Assembly: GCF_011022235.1 (NCBI RefSeq)
Contig: NZ_JAAIYP010000044.1
Location: forward strand, 155,455-219,454
DNA length: 64,000 nt
Source of the DNA: Magnetospirillum aberrantis SpK
GTDB taxonomy: Bacteria; Pseudomonadota; Alphaproteobacteria; Rhodospirillales; Magnetospirillaceae
Reading direction: 5' to 3'
Shown: piece by piece, positions 26,633-37,396 of the stretch
How positions within the stretch are numbered: position 1 is the stretch's first letter
Layout: each line of letters begins with the position of its first letter
Notes under the pieces: model-generated
Databases searched by the model: none
Told to the model about the DNA's origin: nothing
The model's input: the letters and a program-made list of their open reading frames with translations, nothing else
Made by a program: the position numbers and the translations under genes

Positions 26633-27666
26633 GCCACCCGTTCCGGCGAGGCGGTGCGCAGGGTCAGCGCGGCGATCGCCTGATCCACCAGTTCCGCCAG
26701 GATTTCGGCGCAGGGCGCTTCACGGGTGACCAGGCCGACACTTTGCCCGGCCATCACCGAACCGTTCTCGACGTCGCCGTCGATGACCGCGCGTCTGAGC
26801 GCGCCGGCCCAGAAATGCTCGATCTCCAACTGAGCTTCCTTCTGCTCCAGTTCCCCCGCGCGGTAGCGGTGGATGACCTCGTGCTGGAACTCGACGAAAC
26901 GCTTGGTTCCTTCGTTGGCCAAGGCCCGCACCGGGATGACCGGAAAGGCCGGGTCCACCTGGGCGGTGGGCACGGCGTCGCGGGCGGCGGCGCGGATGAA
27001 CGCCTGCTTGAACTTGGGGTGCGCCACGCATTCCGAGGCGCAGACGAAGCGGGTGCCCAACTGTACGCCGACGGCGCCCATCTCCAGATAGCTGACGATG
27101 GCTTCGCCGCGGCCGATGCCGCCGGCCACGAACACCGGTACGCGCGCCGCCATCTCGGGCAGGATTTCCTGGGCCAGCACGCTGGTCGCCACCGGGCCGA
27201 TATGGCCGCCGGCTTCGGTTCCTTCGATCACCAGGGCGTCGGCGCCCGAGCGCACCAACTTTTTCGCCAGCACCAAAGCGGGGGCGAAACACACCACCTT
27301 GGCCCCGGTTTCCCTGGCCCGCTTGATGGCCGCGCCGGACGGCAGGCCGCCGGCCAGCACGATATGGCCGACCCGCATCTCGCCGCACACGTCGATCAGA
27401 CGGTCCAGTTCGGGATGCATGGTGATCAGGTTGACGCCAAAGGGTTTGGCGGTCAGGGTTTGTGTCGCGGCGATCTCCTCGGCCAGACGGTCAGGCGCCA
27501 TCGACCCACAGGCGATGACGCCGAACCCGCCGGCGTTGGAAATGGCGGCCACCAGGTGGCGTTCGGAAATCCAGGACATGGCGCCGCCAAGGATGGCGAC
27601 GTCGGTGCCCAGGAATTCGCGCCCGCGCTGCCACAACTGGTCAAGGCGTTCGCGCGGAAAGGTCAT
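26629..27666 (-). CDS. Nitronate monooxygenase / NPD-type flavoprotein
   Basis: 345 residues, an FMN TIM-barrel protein. ILGGAMSWISERHLVAAISNAGGFGVIA is the family N-terminus. Further signatures are VIEGTEAGGHIGP (putative catalytic His), PVFVAGGIGRGEAIVSYLEMGAVGVQLGTRFV and a phosphate-binding GIGRG. Nitronate monooxygenases oxidise nitroalkane-derived nitronates; some members instead reduce enoyl-ACP (FabK-like), so the substrate is not certain. Overlaps ptsP by four bases. Confidence 0.85.
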   Translation of the reverse strand: MTFPRERLDQLWQRGREFLGTDVAILGGAMSWISERHLVAAISNAGGFGVIACGSMAPDRLAEEIAATQTLTAKPFGVNLITMHPELDRLIDVCGEMRVGHIVLAGGLPSGAAIKRARETGAKVVCFAPALVLAKKLVRSGADALVIEGTEAGGHIGPVATSVLAQEILPEMAARVPVFVAGGIGRGEAIVSYLEMGAVGVQLGTRFVCASECVAHPKFKQAFIRAAARDAVPTAQVDPAFPVIPVRALANEGTKRFVEFQHEVIHRYRAGELEQKEAQLEIEHFWAGALRRAVIDGDVENGSVMAGQSVGLVTREAPCAEILAELVDQAIAALTLRTASPERVA

Positions 27667-27696
27667 TCCTTTCCTCTCCCCCTCGATAATCGGGCT

Positions 27697-28911
27697 TTAC
27701 GCCGCGTCCAGGCCGTAAGCGGTATGGAGCGCACGCAACGCCAGTTCAGTGTACTTCTCCTCGATCAGGACGGAAATCTTGATCTCGGAGGTGGAGATGA
27801 CCTGGATGTTGATGCCTTCGGCGGCCAGGGTCTGGAACATCTTCTGGGCGATGCCGGCATGGCTGCGCATGCCGACGCCGATCACCGAGACCTTGACCAC
27901 GTTGGCGTCGGCCACCAGCTTCTCGAACGTGAGGCCGGCGTCGGACACCACCTTCTTGGCGCGGTCAAGGTCGGCCTTGCCCACGGTGAAGGTCAGGTCG
28001 GTGGATTTGCCGTCGTCGGACACGTTCTGGACGATCATGTCGACGTTGATGGCGGCGTCGGCCAGCGGGCCGAAGATGGACGCGGCCACGCCCGGACGGT
28101 CGGAGACCTTGACCAGGGTAACCTTCGCTTCGTCGCGGCTGTAGGCGATGCCGCTCACCAATTCCTTTTCCACGATCTCATCCTCATCGCAAACCAGAGT
28201 ACCGGGCTTGTCCTCGAAGCTGGACAACACCTGGACGCGCACGCGGTGCTTCATGGCCATCTCGACCGAGCGGGTCTGAAGCACCTTGGCGCCGACCGAG
28301 GCCAGTTCCAGCATTTCCTCGTAGGTGATCTTATCGAGCTTCTTGGCGCATTTCACGATCCGGGGATCGGTGGTGTAAACGCCGTCCACATCGGTGTAGA
28401 TGTCGCAACGGTCGGCATGCAAGGCCGCCGCCAGCGCCACCGCCGAGGTGTCCGAGCCGCCGCGGCCCAGCGTGCTGATGCGGTTATCCGGTCCCAGGCC
28501 CTGGAAGCCGGCGACCACCGCCACCTGGCCTTGTTCCATGCGGCGGATCATGTCCTCGGTCTCGATGGTCATGATGCGGGCCTTGCCGTGCACGCCGTCG
28601 GTGCGGATCGGCAATTGCCAGCCGCACCAGGACCGCGCCTCGACGCCCAGTTCCTGAAGACCGATGGCCAACAGGCCGGTGGTCACCTGTTCGCCGGTGG
28701 CGACGACCTGGTCGTATTCCCGCGCGTCGTGCAGCGGCGCCATCTGTTTGCACCAGTCCACCAACTGATTGGTGGTGCCGGACATGGCGGACACCACCAC
28801 GGCGACCTGATTGCCGGCCTCGACCTCGCGCTTGACGCGCTTGGCCACGTTCTTGATACGGTCGATGTCGCCGACGGAGGTTCCGCCGAACTTCATGACG
28901 ATGCGAGCCAT
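27697..28911 (-). CDS. lysC: Aspartate kinase
   Basis: 404 residues. The kinase domain begins MARIVMKFGGTSVGDIDRI and has VVVSAMSGTTNQL and FQGLGPDNRISTLGRGGSDTSAVALAAAL. Two ACT-type segments end the chain (KVSDRPGVAASIFGPLADAAINVDMIVQN; VIGVGMRSHAGIAQKMFQTL), which bind lysine or threonine for feedback control. It makes aspartyl phosphate, first step to Lys, Met and Thr. Diverges from ubiG, with 170 bases between. Confidence 0.96.
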   Translation of the reverse strand: MARIVMKFGGTSVGDIDRIKNVAKRVKREVEAGNQVAVVVSAMSGTTNQLVDWCKQMAPLHDAREYDQVVATGEQVTTGLLAIGLQELGVEARSWCGWQLPIRTDGVHGKARIMTIETEDMIRRMEQGQVAVVAGFQGLGPDNRISTLGRGGSDTSAVALAAALHADRCDIYTDVDGVYTTDPRIVKCAKKLDKITYEEMLELASVGAKVLQTRSVEMAMKHRVRVQVLSSFEDKPGTLVCDEDEIVEKELVSGIAYSRDEAKVTLVKVSDRPGVAASIFGPLADAAINVDMIVQNVSDDGKSTDLTFTVGKADLDRAKKVVSDAGLTFEKLVADANVVKVSVIGVGMRSHAGIAQKMFQTLAAEGINIQVISTSEIKISVLIEEKYTELALRALHTAYGLDAA

Positions 28912-29081
28912 GAGGAATTCCTTTTGGACCTGCCCCCTATTCCATGGGGGTCACTGGTCGGTTCCACGAATCTTTCGTTTGCCCGGTTGCCGCCCGGAGG
29001 GCGCCTCTTCATACTCTGTCGCCAATCTGGAAGCAAGTGCGGCCGCCCCCCTGTTCCGACGGCCGCGACGAGGAGTCCTTC

Positions 29082-29858
29082 ATGTCCGAAGCCAACGCGC
29101 CCGCGCGCCCCGTTCAGCCCCAATCCCCCGCCCGCCAGGCCACCTCCTCGGCCGAGGAGGTGGCCCGCTTCACCGCCATGGCCGAGGCGTGGTGGGACCC
29201 GACCGGCAAGTTCAAGCCGTTGCATCGCTTCAATCCGGTGCGGCTGGCGTTCATGCGGCGCAAGCTGGCCCAGCATTTCGGGCGCGACGCTGATGCCGTC
29301 CAGCCGTTCGAGGGGCTGCGTCTGCTTGACGTCGGTTGCGGCGGCGGTCTGTTGTCCGAGCCTCTGGCGCGCATGGGCTTCGCCGTTACCGGTATCGACG
29401 CCGGGGAAAAGAACATCGGCGTCGCCCGCATCCACGCCGAACAATCGGGGGTCGCGGTCGATTACCGTGTCGGCGGTCCCGAGGACGTCGAGGCCAATTC
29501 CTTCGACGTGGTGCTGTCCATGGAAGTGATCGAGCATGTGCCCGATCCCGCCCGCTTCATCTCGTTGGCGGCCGGCGCGGTGCGGTCGGGCGGCGTGTTC
29601 CTGGGGGCCACCTTGAACCGCACCTTGAAATCCTATGCCCTGGCGGTGGTGGGGGCCGAATACGTGCTGCGGTGGCTGCCCGCCGGCACCCATGACTGGC
29701 GCAAGTTCATCAAGCCGTCGGAATTCGCGGCCTTGCTGCGTGACGCCGGGATCGAGGTTCGCGACCAGAAAGGCCTGGCCTACGCGCCGTTCGCCGACGA
29801 TTGGCGCGAGACCGATTCCTTGGACGTTAACTACATGCTGTTTGGCGTAAAAGGATAG
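29082..29858 (+). CDS. ubiG: Ubiquinone biosynthesis O-methyltransferase
   Basis: 258 residues from the ATG at 29082 with GAGGAG nearby. [22 protein letters not shown] is the UbiG N-terminal signature. [18 protein letters not shown] binds SAM, with VSFDV-like [18 protein letters not shown]. The end has [14 protein letters not shown] and DVNYMLFG. It methylates two hydroxyl groups during ubiquinone synthesis. Confidence 0.95.
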   Translation: MSEANAPARPVQPQSPARQATSSAEEVARFTAMAEAWWDPTGKFKPLHRFNPVRLAFMRRKLAQHFGRDADAVQPFEGLRLLDVGCGGGLLSEPLARMGFAVTGIDAGEKNIGVARIHAEQSGVAVDYRVGGPEDVEANSFDVVLSMEVIEHVPDPARFISLAAGAVRSGGVFLGATLNRTLKSYALAVVGAEYVLRWLPAGTHDWRKFIKPSEFAALLRDAGIEVRDQKGLAYAPFADDWRETDSLDVNYMLFGVKG

Positions 29859-29935
29859 GGACGGTAGATAACGCTTCCGGCCGGGCGGGCGTCGGCCTAA
29901 GCTGGGACACGGGTTTTCCCAGCGGAGGGCGAGAA

Positions 29936-31789
29936 ATGCCTGAGCCCGGAGCCGGAGGCAGATTGCGGCGTCTGGACCGCGCCACCGTCCTGGCGGTGAT
30001 GGCGTGGACGGTGGTGGTCATCGCCTCGCTGGCGTGGAACCTGTACAACACCTGGGAAACCAGCCGTGATCTGGCGCGCCGCGAGGCGGTGGCCCATTTC
30101 AACAAGGATCAGGCCATCCGTTATTGGGCGTCGCGTCACGGCGGCGTCTATGTGGAGGTCGATGCCAACACGCCCCCCAATCCGGCGCTTGAGCATATTC
30201 CCGAACGCGACCTGACCACGCCGTCGGGGCGCCATCTGACCTTGATGAACCCCGCCTACATGCTGCGTCAGGTGATGGACGACTATGCCGGGCTTTACGG
30301 CATTCGCGGCCGGATCACCAGCCTGTTGCCGCTCAATCCCGACAACGCCGCCGATCCTTGGGAGGAGATGGCCCTCAAGCGTTTCGAAACGGGAGAGCGG
30401 CAGGTGTTCGAGTTCGTGACCACCGACGGCGAGCCCTATCTGCGCCTGATGCAGGCGATGATCACCGAGCAAAGCTGTCTGAAGTGTCACGGTCACCAGG
30501 GCTACGAGGTGGGCGACGTGCGTGGCGGTGTCGGCATCGCCCTGCCCTTGGCGCCCTATCAGCACACCGCCCGTATCGCCATGGCCATCCAATCCCTGAC
30601 GCACGCGGTCATCTGGCTGGTGGGGGTTGGCGGGATCGTGCTGGTGGGCATGCGGTTCCGCGCCCTGGCGGCAGAGGATGTGGCCGAGCAGGCCCGCATA
30701 GCGGTGCTTCATCACCGGTTGGAGTTGGTCCTGGGGGCGGTCAGCGACGGCATCGTCGGCATGGACCAGAAAGGCGCGGTCAAGTTCGCCAACCCGGCGG
30801 CGGCGGCGATTTTGGGCTATGGCGCCGGAGAGCTTTTGGATCGCGATCTGCACGAAACCGTCAACCCGCCGGGCGAGCCGGGGCGCATTTTGTTGGGTGG
30901 GGTCGATTCGGGGCGCATCGGCAAGATGTTCCGGCGCAAGGATGGGACCCTGGTGCCGGTCGAACTGGCGGTTTCCCCGGTCAGCGAGGAAGGACAGCCG
31001 GTCGGCGCCGTGGTGGTGTTCCGTGACGTCTCGGAGCGTCTCGAAGGCGAAAGGCGCAGCCGCGAATTGATGGAGAAACTGGCGCAAAGCAACCAGGACC
31101 TTCAGCAATTCGCCTACAGCGTGTCCCATGATCTGCAAGAGCCGTTGCGCATGGTGGGCTCTTATCTGCAACTGCTCAGCCGCCGTCTGGGCGACGGCTT
31201 GGATGGCGATTGTCGCGAATTCATCGGCTTCGCCGTGGACGGCGCTGCCCGCATGAGCCGGATGATCGCCGATCTGGTGGAGTTTTCCCGCGTCGAAAGC
31301 CGCGCCGGCCCCATGTCCCAGGTGGATGTGAACCAGGTGGTGGACGACGCCCTGGCCAACCTGGCCGTGGCGATCGAGGATTCGGGCGCCGACATCCAGG
31401 TGGACAAACCGTTACCCGCGGTGATGGGCGATGCCAGCCAACTGGAACGGCTGTTCCAGAATCTGGTCGGCAACGCCATCAAGTTCCGCTCTCCCGACAG
31501 GCCGCCACACATCCAGGTCACAGCCGTCATCTTTGACGGCATGGCCGAATTCCGGGTTTCCGACAACGGCATCGGCATTCCCGCCGACAGTTTCGAACGC
31601 ATTTTTCAGGTGTTCCAGCGGCTGCATTCCCGCGACCGCTACGAAGGGTCGGGCATCGGTCTGGCGGTGGTGCGGCGCATCGTCGAACGGCATGGCGGCC
31701 GGGTTTGGGTTGAATCCCGCGAAGGTGTCGGCAGCGTGTTCCACCTGACATTGCCTTTGTCGAATTTGGCTGCGTCGGGCGGCAATTAA
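29936..31789 (+). CDS. Membrane histidine kinase with DUF3365 CxxCH sensor and PAS
   Basis: 617 residues. A first membrane helix (about 15-40), a periplasmic DUF3365-like domain with the heme c motif CLKCH (Cys181, Cys184, His185), a second membrane helix (about 222-245), a PAS domain (about 265-370), HisKA with phospho-His398 in YSVSHDLQEPLRMV, and HATPase (NLVGNAIKFRS; VSDNGIGIP; YEGSGIGLAVV). It probably senses redox state or a small ligand through a covalently bound heme. No response regulator is adjacent. The motif matches the cytochrome-like sensor of the cyclase at 49437-51299. Confidence 0.9.
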   Translation: MPEPGAGGRLRRLDRATVLAVMAWTVVVIASLAWNLYNTWETSRDLARREAVAHFNKDQAIRYWASRHGGVYVEVDANTPPNPALEHIPERDLTTPSGRHLTLMNPAYMLRQVMDDYAGLYGIRGRITSLLPLNPDNAADPWEEMALKRFETGERQVFEFVTTDGEPYLRLMQAMITEQSCLKCHGHQGYEVGDVRGGVGIALPLAPYQHTARIAMAIQSLTHAVIWLVGVGGIVLVGMRFRALAAEDVAEQARIAVLHHRLELVLGAVSDGIVGMDQKGAVKFANPAAAAILGYGAGELLDRDLHETVNPPGEPGRILLGGVDSGRIGKMFRRKDGTLVPVELAVSPVSEEGQPVGAVVVFRDVSERLEGERRSRELMEKLAQSNQDLQQFAYSVSHDLQEPLRMVGSYLQLLSRRLGDGLDGDCREFIGFAVDGAARMSRMIADLVEFSRVESRAGPMSQVDVNQVVDDALANLAVAIEDSGADIQVDKPLPAVMGDASQLERLFQNLVGNAIKFRSPDRPPHIQVTAVIFDGMAEFRVSDNGIGIPADSFERIFQVFQRLHSRDRYEGSGIGLAVVRRIVERHGGRVWVESREGVGSVFHLTLPLSNLAASGGN

Positions 31790-31866
31790 GCCTTGCGACA
31801 GCCCCCGACGCATGCCTATCACGTGTCTGTTCTTGTGTCGTATCGGGACGACAGCGCGGGGTGGGC

Positions 31867-32637
31867 ATGCCGGGAATGAACAAACTGGTGGCGGCGCTGT
31901 TCGTCTTGGTGTGGGCCTTGGCCGCAGGGGGCGCGCGGGCGGACGTGATCACCTTGCGGGCCGACGAATGGTGCCCGTTCGATTGTTCCGGCCAACCCGA
32001 AGGCTATGGGGTCGAGGTCACCAAGGCGATTTTCGCCAAGGCCGGCCATCGGGTGGAGTTCGCCTTGTCGCCGTGGAGCCGTTCGCTCGAGGATTGCCTG
32101 CGCGGCGCGGTGACGGCGGTGATCGGCGCCGCTCCCGTCGACAGTCCCGATCTGGTGTTTCCCCATCTTCCCATCGGCGTGTGGGACACCACCTTCCTGG
32201 TGCGCCGGAACGATCCGTGGCGGTTCGACGGTGTGGCCAGCCTGAGCCGGGTCAAGCTGGGCGGCATCATCGGCTATATCTATATGGAGCCGGTGGCGTC
32301 CTATATGGACGCCAACCGCAACCGGCGGGACCGTGTCGATCTGGTGGGGGGGCGGACGCCCCTGGACGTCAACCTGCGCAAATTGTTGGGTGGACGCATC
32401 GATGCCACCATGGAAAGTCGTGCGGTCCTTGAGTACAAGCTCAAGGAGATGGGCCTTGCCGATCAGGTGGAGTTCGCCGGGGGGACGGAAAGCGGGCCGA
32501 TCTACGTCGCCTTTTCCCCCAAGCATCCGAAATCGCGCGAATACGCCCGACTGTTCGACCGCGGCTTGGCCGAGATGCGGGCCAGCGGCGAACTCAAGGC
32601 CATTCTTGACCGCTATGGCGTGCGCGATTGGCAATAA
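31867..32637 (+). CDS. Periplasmic solute-binding protein, amino-acid/ferrichrome-like family 3
   Basis: About 256 residues from the ATG at 31867 (a GTG at 31861 is in frame). A signal peptide with hydrophobic core and GGARA cleavage region precedes DVITLRADEWCPFDCSG, the SBP_bac_3 N-terminus. Further features are GVEVTKAIFAKAGHRVEF and the C-terminal GELKAILDRYGV. It has no permease or ATPase neighbour, so it may act as a free sensor for the upstream kinase or with an unlinked transporter. The ligand is unknown. Confidence 0.8.
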   Translation: MPGMNKLVAALFVLVWALAAGGARADVITLRADEWCPFDCSGQPEGYGVEVTKAIFAKAGHRVEFALSPWSRSLEDCLRGAVTAVIGAAPVDSPDLVFPHLPIGVWDTTFLVRRNDPWRFDGVASLSRVKLGGIIGYIYMEPVASYMDANRNRRDRVDLVGGRTPLDVNLRKLLGGRIDATMESRAVLEYKLKEMGLADQVEFAGGTESGPIYVAFSPKHPKSREYARLFDRGLAEMRASGELKAILDRYGVRDWQ

Positions 32638-32736
32638 GCCCTGCGTGGGTGACACCTTGGCGGCAAATGCGCTATATGATCGGCCCCGGTCCCGGTTTCC
32701 TGGGGATTGGGTCCTTTTCACGGTCGCGGTGCAAGC

Positions 32737-33846
32737 ATGAGCGTGCGAACCTATCGCCAGATTCAACGTCGTCAGTCGCGGTTGATCCACGTCGGGGCCG
32801 TGCCGGTGGGCGGCGATGCCCCCATCTCGGTGCAGACCATGACCAACACGCTGACATCCGACGTGGCGGCCACGGTGGCGCAGATCAAGCGGGCCGAGGC
32901 GGCGGGCGTGGACATCGTCCGCGTGTCGTGCCCGGACGAAGACTCCACCCGCGCGTTGAAGGACATCGTCGCCCAGGTGTCGGTGCCGGTGGTGGCCGAC
33001 ATCCATTTCCATTACCGGCGCGCCATCGAGGCGGCCGAGGCGGGCGCCGCCTGCCTGCGCATCAATCCCGGCAACATCGGCTCCAGCGACCGGGTGCGCG
33101 AGGTGGTCAAGGCGGCCAAGGATCACGGCTGTTCCATGCGCATTGGCGTCAACGCCGGGTCGTTGGAAAAGCATCTGTTGGAAAAATATGGCGAGCCATG
33201 TCCCGAGGCCATGGTGGAAAGCGCCTTGGAACACGCCAAGATTTTGGAAGATAACGACTTCCGCGAGTTCAAGATCAGCGTCAAGGCGTCCGACGTGTTC
33301 CTGGCGGTGGCGGCCTATCATGGCTTGGCCGAGGCCTGCGACTATCCCTTGCACCTGGGTATCACCGAGGCCGGCGGGCTGATCGGCGGTACGGTGAAGT
33401 CGGCCATCGGCATGGGCAACCTGTTGTGGGGTGGCATCGGCGACACCATCCGGGTGTCGCTGTCGGCGCCGCCCGAGGAAGAGGTCAAGGTCGGCTTCGA
33501 GATTTTGAAGTCGCTGGGCTTGCGCACGCGCGGCGTCAACATCGTGTCGTGCCCATCCTGCGCACGCCAGGGCTTCAACGTGGTGGATACCGTCGCCTTG
33601 CTGGAAAAGCGCTTGGCCCATGTCACCGCGCCGGTGACGCTGTCGATCATCGGCTGTGTGGTCAACGGTCCCGGCGAAGCGCGCGAGACCATGATCGGGT
33701 TGACCGGCGGCGGCGGCGACAACCACATGGTCTATGTTGCCGGCACCCCCGACCACAAGATCGATGGCGACGCCATGGTCGAACACATCGTCCAGTTGGT
33801 GGAACAGAAGGCGGCGGAAATCGAAGCCGCCAAAGCGAAGGAATAA
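32737..33846 (+). CDS. ispG: 4-hydroxy-3-methylbut-2-en-1-yl diphosphate synthase
   Basis: 369 residues from the ATG at 32737. [37 protein letters not shown] and ISVKASDVF are IspG signatures. The 4Fe-4S ligands are in [11 protein letters not shown] and the Cys of [11 protein letters not shown]. It is the penultimate step of the MEP isoprenoid pathway. First of the tight ispG-hisS-hemA-prfA-prmC run. Confidence 0.96.
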   Translation: MSVRTYRQIQRRQSRLIHVGAVPVGGDAPISVQTMTNTLTSDVAATVAQIKRAEAAGVDIVRVSCPDEDSTRALKDIVAQVSVPVVADIHFHYRRAIEAAEAGAACLRINPGNIGSSDRVREVVKAAKDHGCSMRIGVNAGSLEKHLLEKYGEPCPEAMVESALEHAKILEDNDFREFKISVKASDVFLAVAAYHGLAEACDYPLHLGITEAGGLIGGTVKSAIGMGNLLWGGIGDTIRVSLSAPPEEEVKVGFEILKSLGLRTRGVNIVSCPSCARQGFNVVDTVALLEKRLAHVTAPVTLSIIGCVVNGPGEARETMIGLTGGGGDNHMVYVAGTPDHKIDGDAMVEHIVQLVEQKAAEIEAAKAKE

Positions 33847-33852
33847 GTTATC

Positions 33853-35088
33853 GTGTCCAGCCTGCAACCTGTCCGCGGCACCCACGACCTGTTGCCCGAC
33901 GATTCCCGCCGCCACCGCCATGTGGAGCAGACCGCGTTCGAGGTGGTGAAGCGTTACGGTTATGGCGAGGTCGTCACCCCCATCTTCGAGTTCACCGAAG
34001 TCTTCTCGCGTACGCTGGGCGAGACCTCGGACGTGGTGACCAAGGAGATGTACACCTTCGCCGACCGCTCGGGCGATTCCATCACCCTGCGTCCCGAGGG
34101 GACGGCGGGTGTGGCCCGTGCCTTCATCTCGGGCGGGCTGTCGCAGAACCTGCCGCTCAAGCTGTTCTATCGCGGGCCGATGTTCCGCCACGAACGCCCG
34201 CAGAAGGGGCGGTTGCGCCAGTTCCATCAGGTGGGGGTCGAGCTTTTGGGCGTGGACAGCCCCCAGGCCGACGTGGAAGTGGTGTCCATGGCCTTTCGCA
34301 TGTTGCAGGCGCTGGGGCTGGGCGACACGGTGCAACTCGAGATCAACACCTTGGGCGACGCCGACAGCCGCACCGCCTATCGCGACGCGCTGATCGCCTA
34401 TCTCGAACCCTTCCGCGACGCGCTGTCCGAGGACAGCCGGGCGCGGCTGGACAAGAATCCCATGCGGGTGCTCGATTCCAAGGACGAGGGCGACAAGCGC
34501 ATCGTCGCCGGCGCCCCCTTGATCCAGGATTGCCTGACACCGGGCGCGCGGGCCTTCTTCGACGAGGTCTGCGCCGGCCTGACCGCGCTGGCGGTGCCGT
34601 TCGTGGTCAACCCCAAGCTGGTGCGCGGCCTCGACTATTACTGCCATACCGCTTTCGAGTTCATCACCACCGCGCTGGGCGCCCAGGGGACGGTGCTGGC
34701 CGGTGGCCGCTATGACGGGTTGATCGGTCAGATGGGTGGTCCCGCTACCCCCGGCATTGGCTGGGCGGCGGGTGTCGAACGCCTGTCCATGCTGGTCGAG
34801 GACGTGCCCGAAGCGGCGCGGCCCGTCGCGATCATTCCCATGGGCGACGTCCAGGCAGCCATGGTGCTGGCTGATCGTCTGCGCGCGGTTGGCTTGGCGG
34901 TCGATCTTGGCTTTTCGGGCAACATGAAGAAGCGCATGGCGCGTGCCAACAAGGCCCGTGCCCGTTTCGCGGTGATCCTGGGCGATGACGAGGCGGCGCG
35001 GGGTGCGGTCACCTTGCGCGACCTCGATTCCGGGTCTCAGGAAGAGGTGCCGCTGGCGGCGCTGGAGGAGCGGCTGCTGCGGCCATGA
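33853..35088 (+). CDS. hisS: Histidyl-tRNA synthetase
   Basis: 411 residues. Class II motif 1 lies early, motif 2 is FYRGPMFRHERPQKGRLRQFHQ-type with Arg, and LVRGLDYYCHTAFEF is the histidine-specific A motif. RPEGTAGVARAF is the conserved HisA loop. GTG start at 33853 after the ispG stop, with AAGGAATAA upstream. The C-terminal anticodon-binding domain is present (AMVLADRLRAVGLAVDLGF). Confidence 0.95.
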   Translation: MSSLQPVRGTHDLLPDDSRRHRHVEQTAFEVVKRYGYGEVVTPIFEFTEVFSRTLGETSDVVTKEMYTFADRSGDSITLRPEGTAGVARAFISGGLSQNLPLKLFYRGPMFRHERPQKGRLRQFHQVGVELLGVDSPQADVEVVSMAFRMLQALGLGDTVQLEINTLGDADSRTAYRDALIAYLEPFRDALSEDSRARLDKNPMRVLDSKDEGDKRIVAGAPLIQDCLTPGARAFFDEVCAGLTALAVPFVVNPKLVRGLDYYCHTAFEFITTALGAQGTVLAGGRYDGLIGQMGGPATPGIGWAAGVERLSMLVEDVPEAARPVAIIPMGDVQAAMVLADRLRAVGLAVDLGFSGNMKKRMARANKARARFAVILGDDEAARGAVTLRDLDSGSQEEVPLAALEERLLRP

Positions 35089-36329
35089 GTTCCGCCTCGC
35101 CCCGTTTCGTCGTGGTCGGCGCCAACCATCGGTCGGCGTCGCTGGGCCTGCGCGACCAATTGTTCGTGGACGATTCCGGGGTTGCCGATTTTCTGGTCGG
35201 GCTCAAGGCGCGCGGCCTTTATGAGGTGCTGGTGCTGTCCACCTGCGACCGGGTCGAGGTGTGGGCGGGCCATCACGACGGGGACATGGCGACGTCCCTG
35301 ATCTGCGAGGCCTATGGCGCGCGGGCCGGGTTGTCCCCGGCGGCTCTGGCCGGGCAGCTTTATACCCATGTGGGCGAGGCGGCGGTGCGCCATGCCTTTG
35401 CCGTGGCCAGCGCCATGGATTCCCTGGTGATCGGCGAACCGCACGTCGCCGGCCAGGTCAAGGCGGCCCACCGTCTGGCCCGCGACGCCGGAACCTGCGG
35501 CCCCGAGCTCGAGGCGGTGCTTCAGGCGGGTTTCGCCTGTGCCAAACGCATTCGCAGCGAGACCCACATCGGCGAGGGACCGGTGTCCATCGCCGCCGCC
35601 GCCGTCCAACTGGCGGGCGACCTGCACGGCGACCTGTCCCATTGTTCGGGGCTGGTGCTGGGGGCCGGCGACATGGGCGAACTGGTGGCGGAAAGCCTGA
35701 TGGCCGCCGGCCTGGGGCGGCTGTCGGTGACCGCGCCGCGCGCCAGCCGGGCCGAGGCCCTGGCCCACGCGCTCAACGCCAACGTCGTTGCGTTCGAGAA
35801 CATGCGGGAGGCCCTGGCCGGGGCCGACGTGGTGGTGGCGTCCTCGGGCGGGCGCGCCGTCCTGGTGACCTCGGAGGTGGTCACCGCCGCGCTCAAGAAA
35901 CGGCGGCGCAAGCCGATCTTCCTGGTGGACGCCGGCATTCCCGGCGACATTGAACCGGCGGTCAACCGCATCGACGGCGCCTTCCTTTACGACCTCAACG
36001 ACCTGGAGCAGGTGGCGCTGGAAGGGCGCGCGACCCGCGAACAGGCGGCGCGGTCCGCCTGGACCATCCTGGACGACGAGGTATCGCTGTTCCTGCGCGG
36101 GCGCGCCGCGCGGGTGGCCGTTCCGGCCATCGTCGCCTTGCGTCAGCGCTTCGAGGAAACCCGCGAGGCGGTGCTGGCCGAAAGCCACGGCGACGCCGAC
36201 GCCGCCACCCGCCTGTTGATCCACCGCCTGCTGCACGCGCCCAGCGAGACCATGAAATCGGTGGCGGCCGAAGGCGCGGATTGGCAGCACATGGAAAAGA
36301 CGTTGCGGACGTTGTTCCGCCTGGATTGA
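35085..36329 (+). CDS. hemA: Glutamyl-tRNA reductase
   Basis: 414 residues. The active-site Cys is in [15 protein letters not shown] (about residue 52). [27 protein letters not shown] and [15 protein letters not shown] (NADPH-binding) are GluTR signatures. First step of C5 heme synthesis. An alphaproteobacterium using the C5 route is less common than one with ALA synthase, but Rhodospirillaceae can carry both, so hemA of the synthase type may be elsewhere. Overlaps hisS by 4 bases. Confidence 0.93.
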   Translation: MSSASPRFVVVGANHRSASLGLRDQLFVDDSGVADFLVGLKARGLYEVLVLSTCDRVEVWAGHHDGDMATSLICEAYGARAGLSPAALAGQLYTHVGEAAVRHAFAVASAMDSLVIGEPHVAGQVKAAHRLARDAGTCGPELEAVLQAGFACAKRIRSETHIGEGPVSIAAAAVQLAGDLHGDLSHCSGLVLGAGDMGELVAESLMAAGLGRLSVTAPRASRAEALAHALNANVVAFENMREALAGADVVVASSGGRAVLVTSEVVTAALKKRRRKPIFLVDAGIPGDIEPAVNRIDGAFLYDLNDLEQVALEGRATREQAARSAWTILDDEVSLFLRGRAARVAVPAIVALRQRFEETREAVLAESHGDADAATRLLIHRLLHAPSETMKSVAAEGADWQHMEKTLRTLFRLD

Positions 36330-36339
36330 TGGACAAGGC

Positions 36340-37395
36340 ATGAATCTCGACGCCCAACTGGACAAGGTCCTTTACCGTTACGACGAATTGCGCGAGTTGC
36401 TGTCGTCGGCCGACGGTTCCTCCTTTGCCCGGCTTTCCAAGGAATTCTCGGAAATCGAGCCGGTGGTGGGGGCGGTGCAGGCGCTGAAGAAGGCCCGCGC
36501 CGACATGGCCGAGGCCGAGGCCATGATGGCCGATCCCGAGATGAAGGATCTGGCCGAGGCGGAATATTACGAGCTCAAGGACCGTCTTCCGGGGCTGGAA
36601 CGCGACGTTCAGCTGATGCTGCTGCCCAAGGACGAGGCCGACGAAAAGAACGCCATCTTGGAAGTGCGGGCCGGCACCGGCGGCGAGGAGGCGGCGCTGT
36701 TCGCCGGCGAGTTGTTCCGCATGTACGAACGCTACGCCGCCACCAAGGGCTGGCGTTTCGAGGTGATGGACGTCAACGAGACCGACATCGGCGGCATGAA
36801 GGAAGCCACCGCCACCATCACTGGCCGTGGCGTGTTCGCGCGTCTCAAGTTCGAATCGGGGGTGCATCGCGTCCAGCGCGTTCCCGCCACCGAGGCCGGT
36901 GGCCGCATCCACACCTCTGCCGCCACGGTGGCGATCATGCCCGAAGCCGAAGAGGTGGACGTCCAGTTGAACGATTCCGACCTGCGTTTCGACGTCTACC
37001 GCTCGCAAGGTTCGGGCGGCCAGTCGGTCAACACCACCGATTCGGCGGTGCGCGTCACCCACATTCCCACCGGCTTGGCCGTCGCCTGCCAACAGGAAAA
37101 GAGCCAGCACAAGAACAAGGCCACCGCGCTCAAGCTGTTGCGGGCCCGTCTCTATGACATGGAGCGCGCGGCCAAGGATGCCGAACGCGCAGCCGCCCGC
37201 AAGTCCCAGGTGGGGTCGGGCGACCGTTCGGAGCGCATCCGCACCTATAATTTCCCGCAGGGCCGGGTCACCGACCACCGTATCAATCTGACGCTCTATA
37301 AGATCGACGAGGTGATGAACGGCACCGCGTTGGAAGAGGTGGTCGAGGCCCTGATCGCCGCCGACCAAGCCGAGCGTCTGGCGGAGATGGCCTAG
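36340..37395 (+). CDS. prfA: Peptide chain release factor 1
   Basis: 351 residues. Domain 3 has [18 protein letters not shown] with the GGQ triad. The codon-recognition tripeptide PAT is in [16 protein letters not shown], which marks RF1 (UAA/UAG) and not RF2. It is followed one base later by prmC, whose product methylates the GGQ glutamine. Confidence 0.97.
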   Translation: MNLDAQLDKVLYRYDELRELLSSADGSSFARLSKEFSEIEPVVGAVQALKKARADMAEAEAMMADPEMKDLAEAEYYELKDRLPGLERDVQLMLLPKDEADEKNAILEVRAGTGGEEAALFAGELFRMYERYAATKGWRFEVMDVNETDIGGMKEATATITGRGVFARLKFESGVHRVQRVPATEAGGRIHTSAATVAIMPEAEEVDVQLNDSDLRFDVYRSQGSGGQSVNTTDSAVRVTHIPTGLAVACQQEKSQHKNKATALKLLRARLYDMERAAKDAERAAARKSQVGSGDRSERIRTYNFPQGRVTDHRINLTLYKIDEVMNGTALEEVVEALIAADQAERLAEMA

Positions 37396-37396
37396 G

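Noticed and set aside
26743..29529. 928-residue plus-strand open frame
   Set aside because: Antisense to nitronate monooxygenase and lysC, which have strong signatures.
31819..34647. 942-residue minus-strand open frame
   Set aside because: Antisense to the solute-binding, ispG and hisS genes, which are certain.
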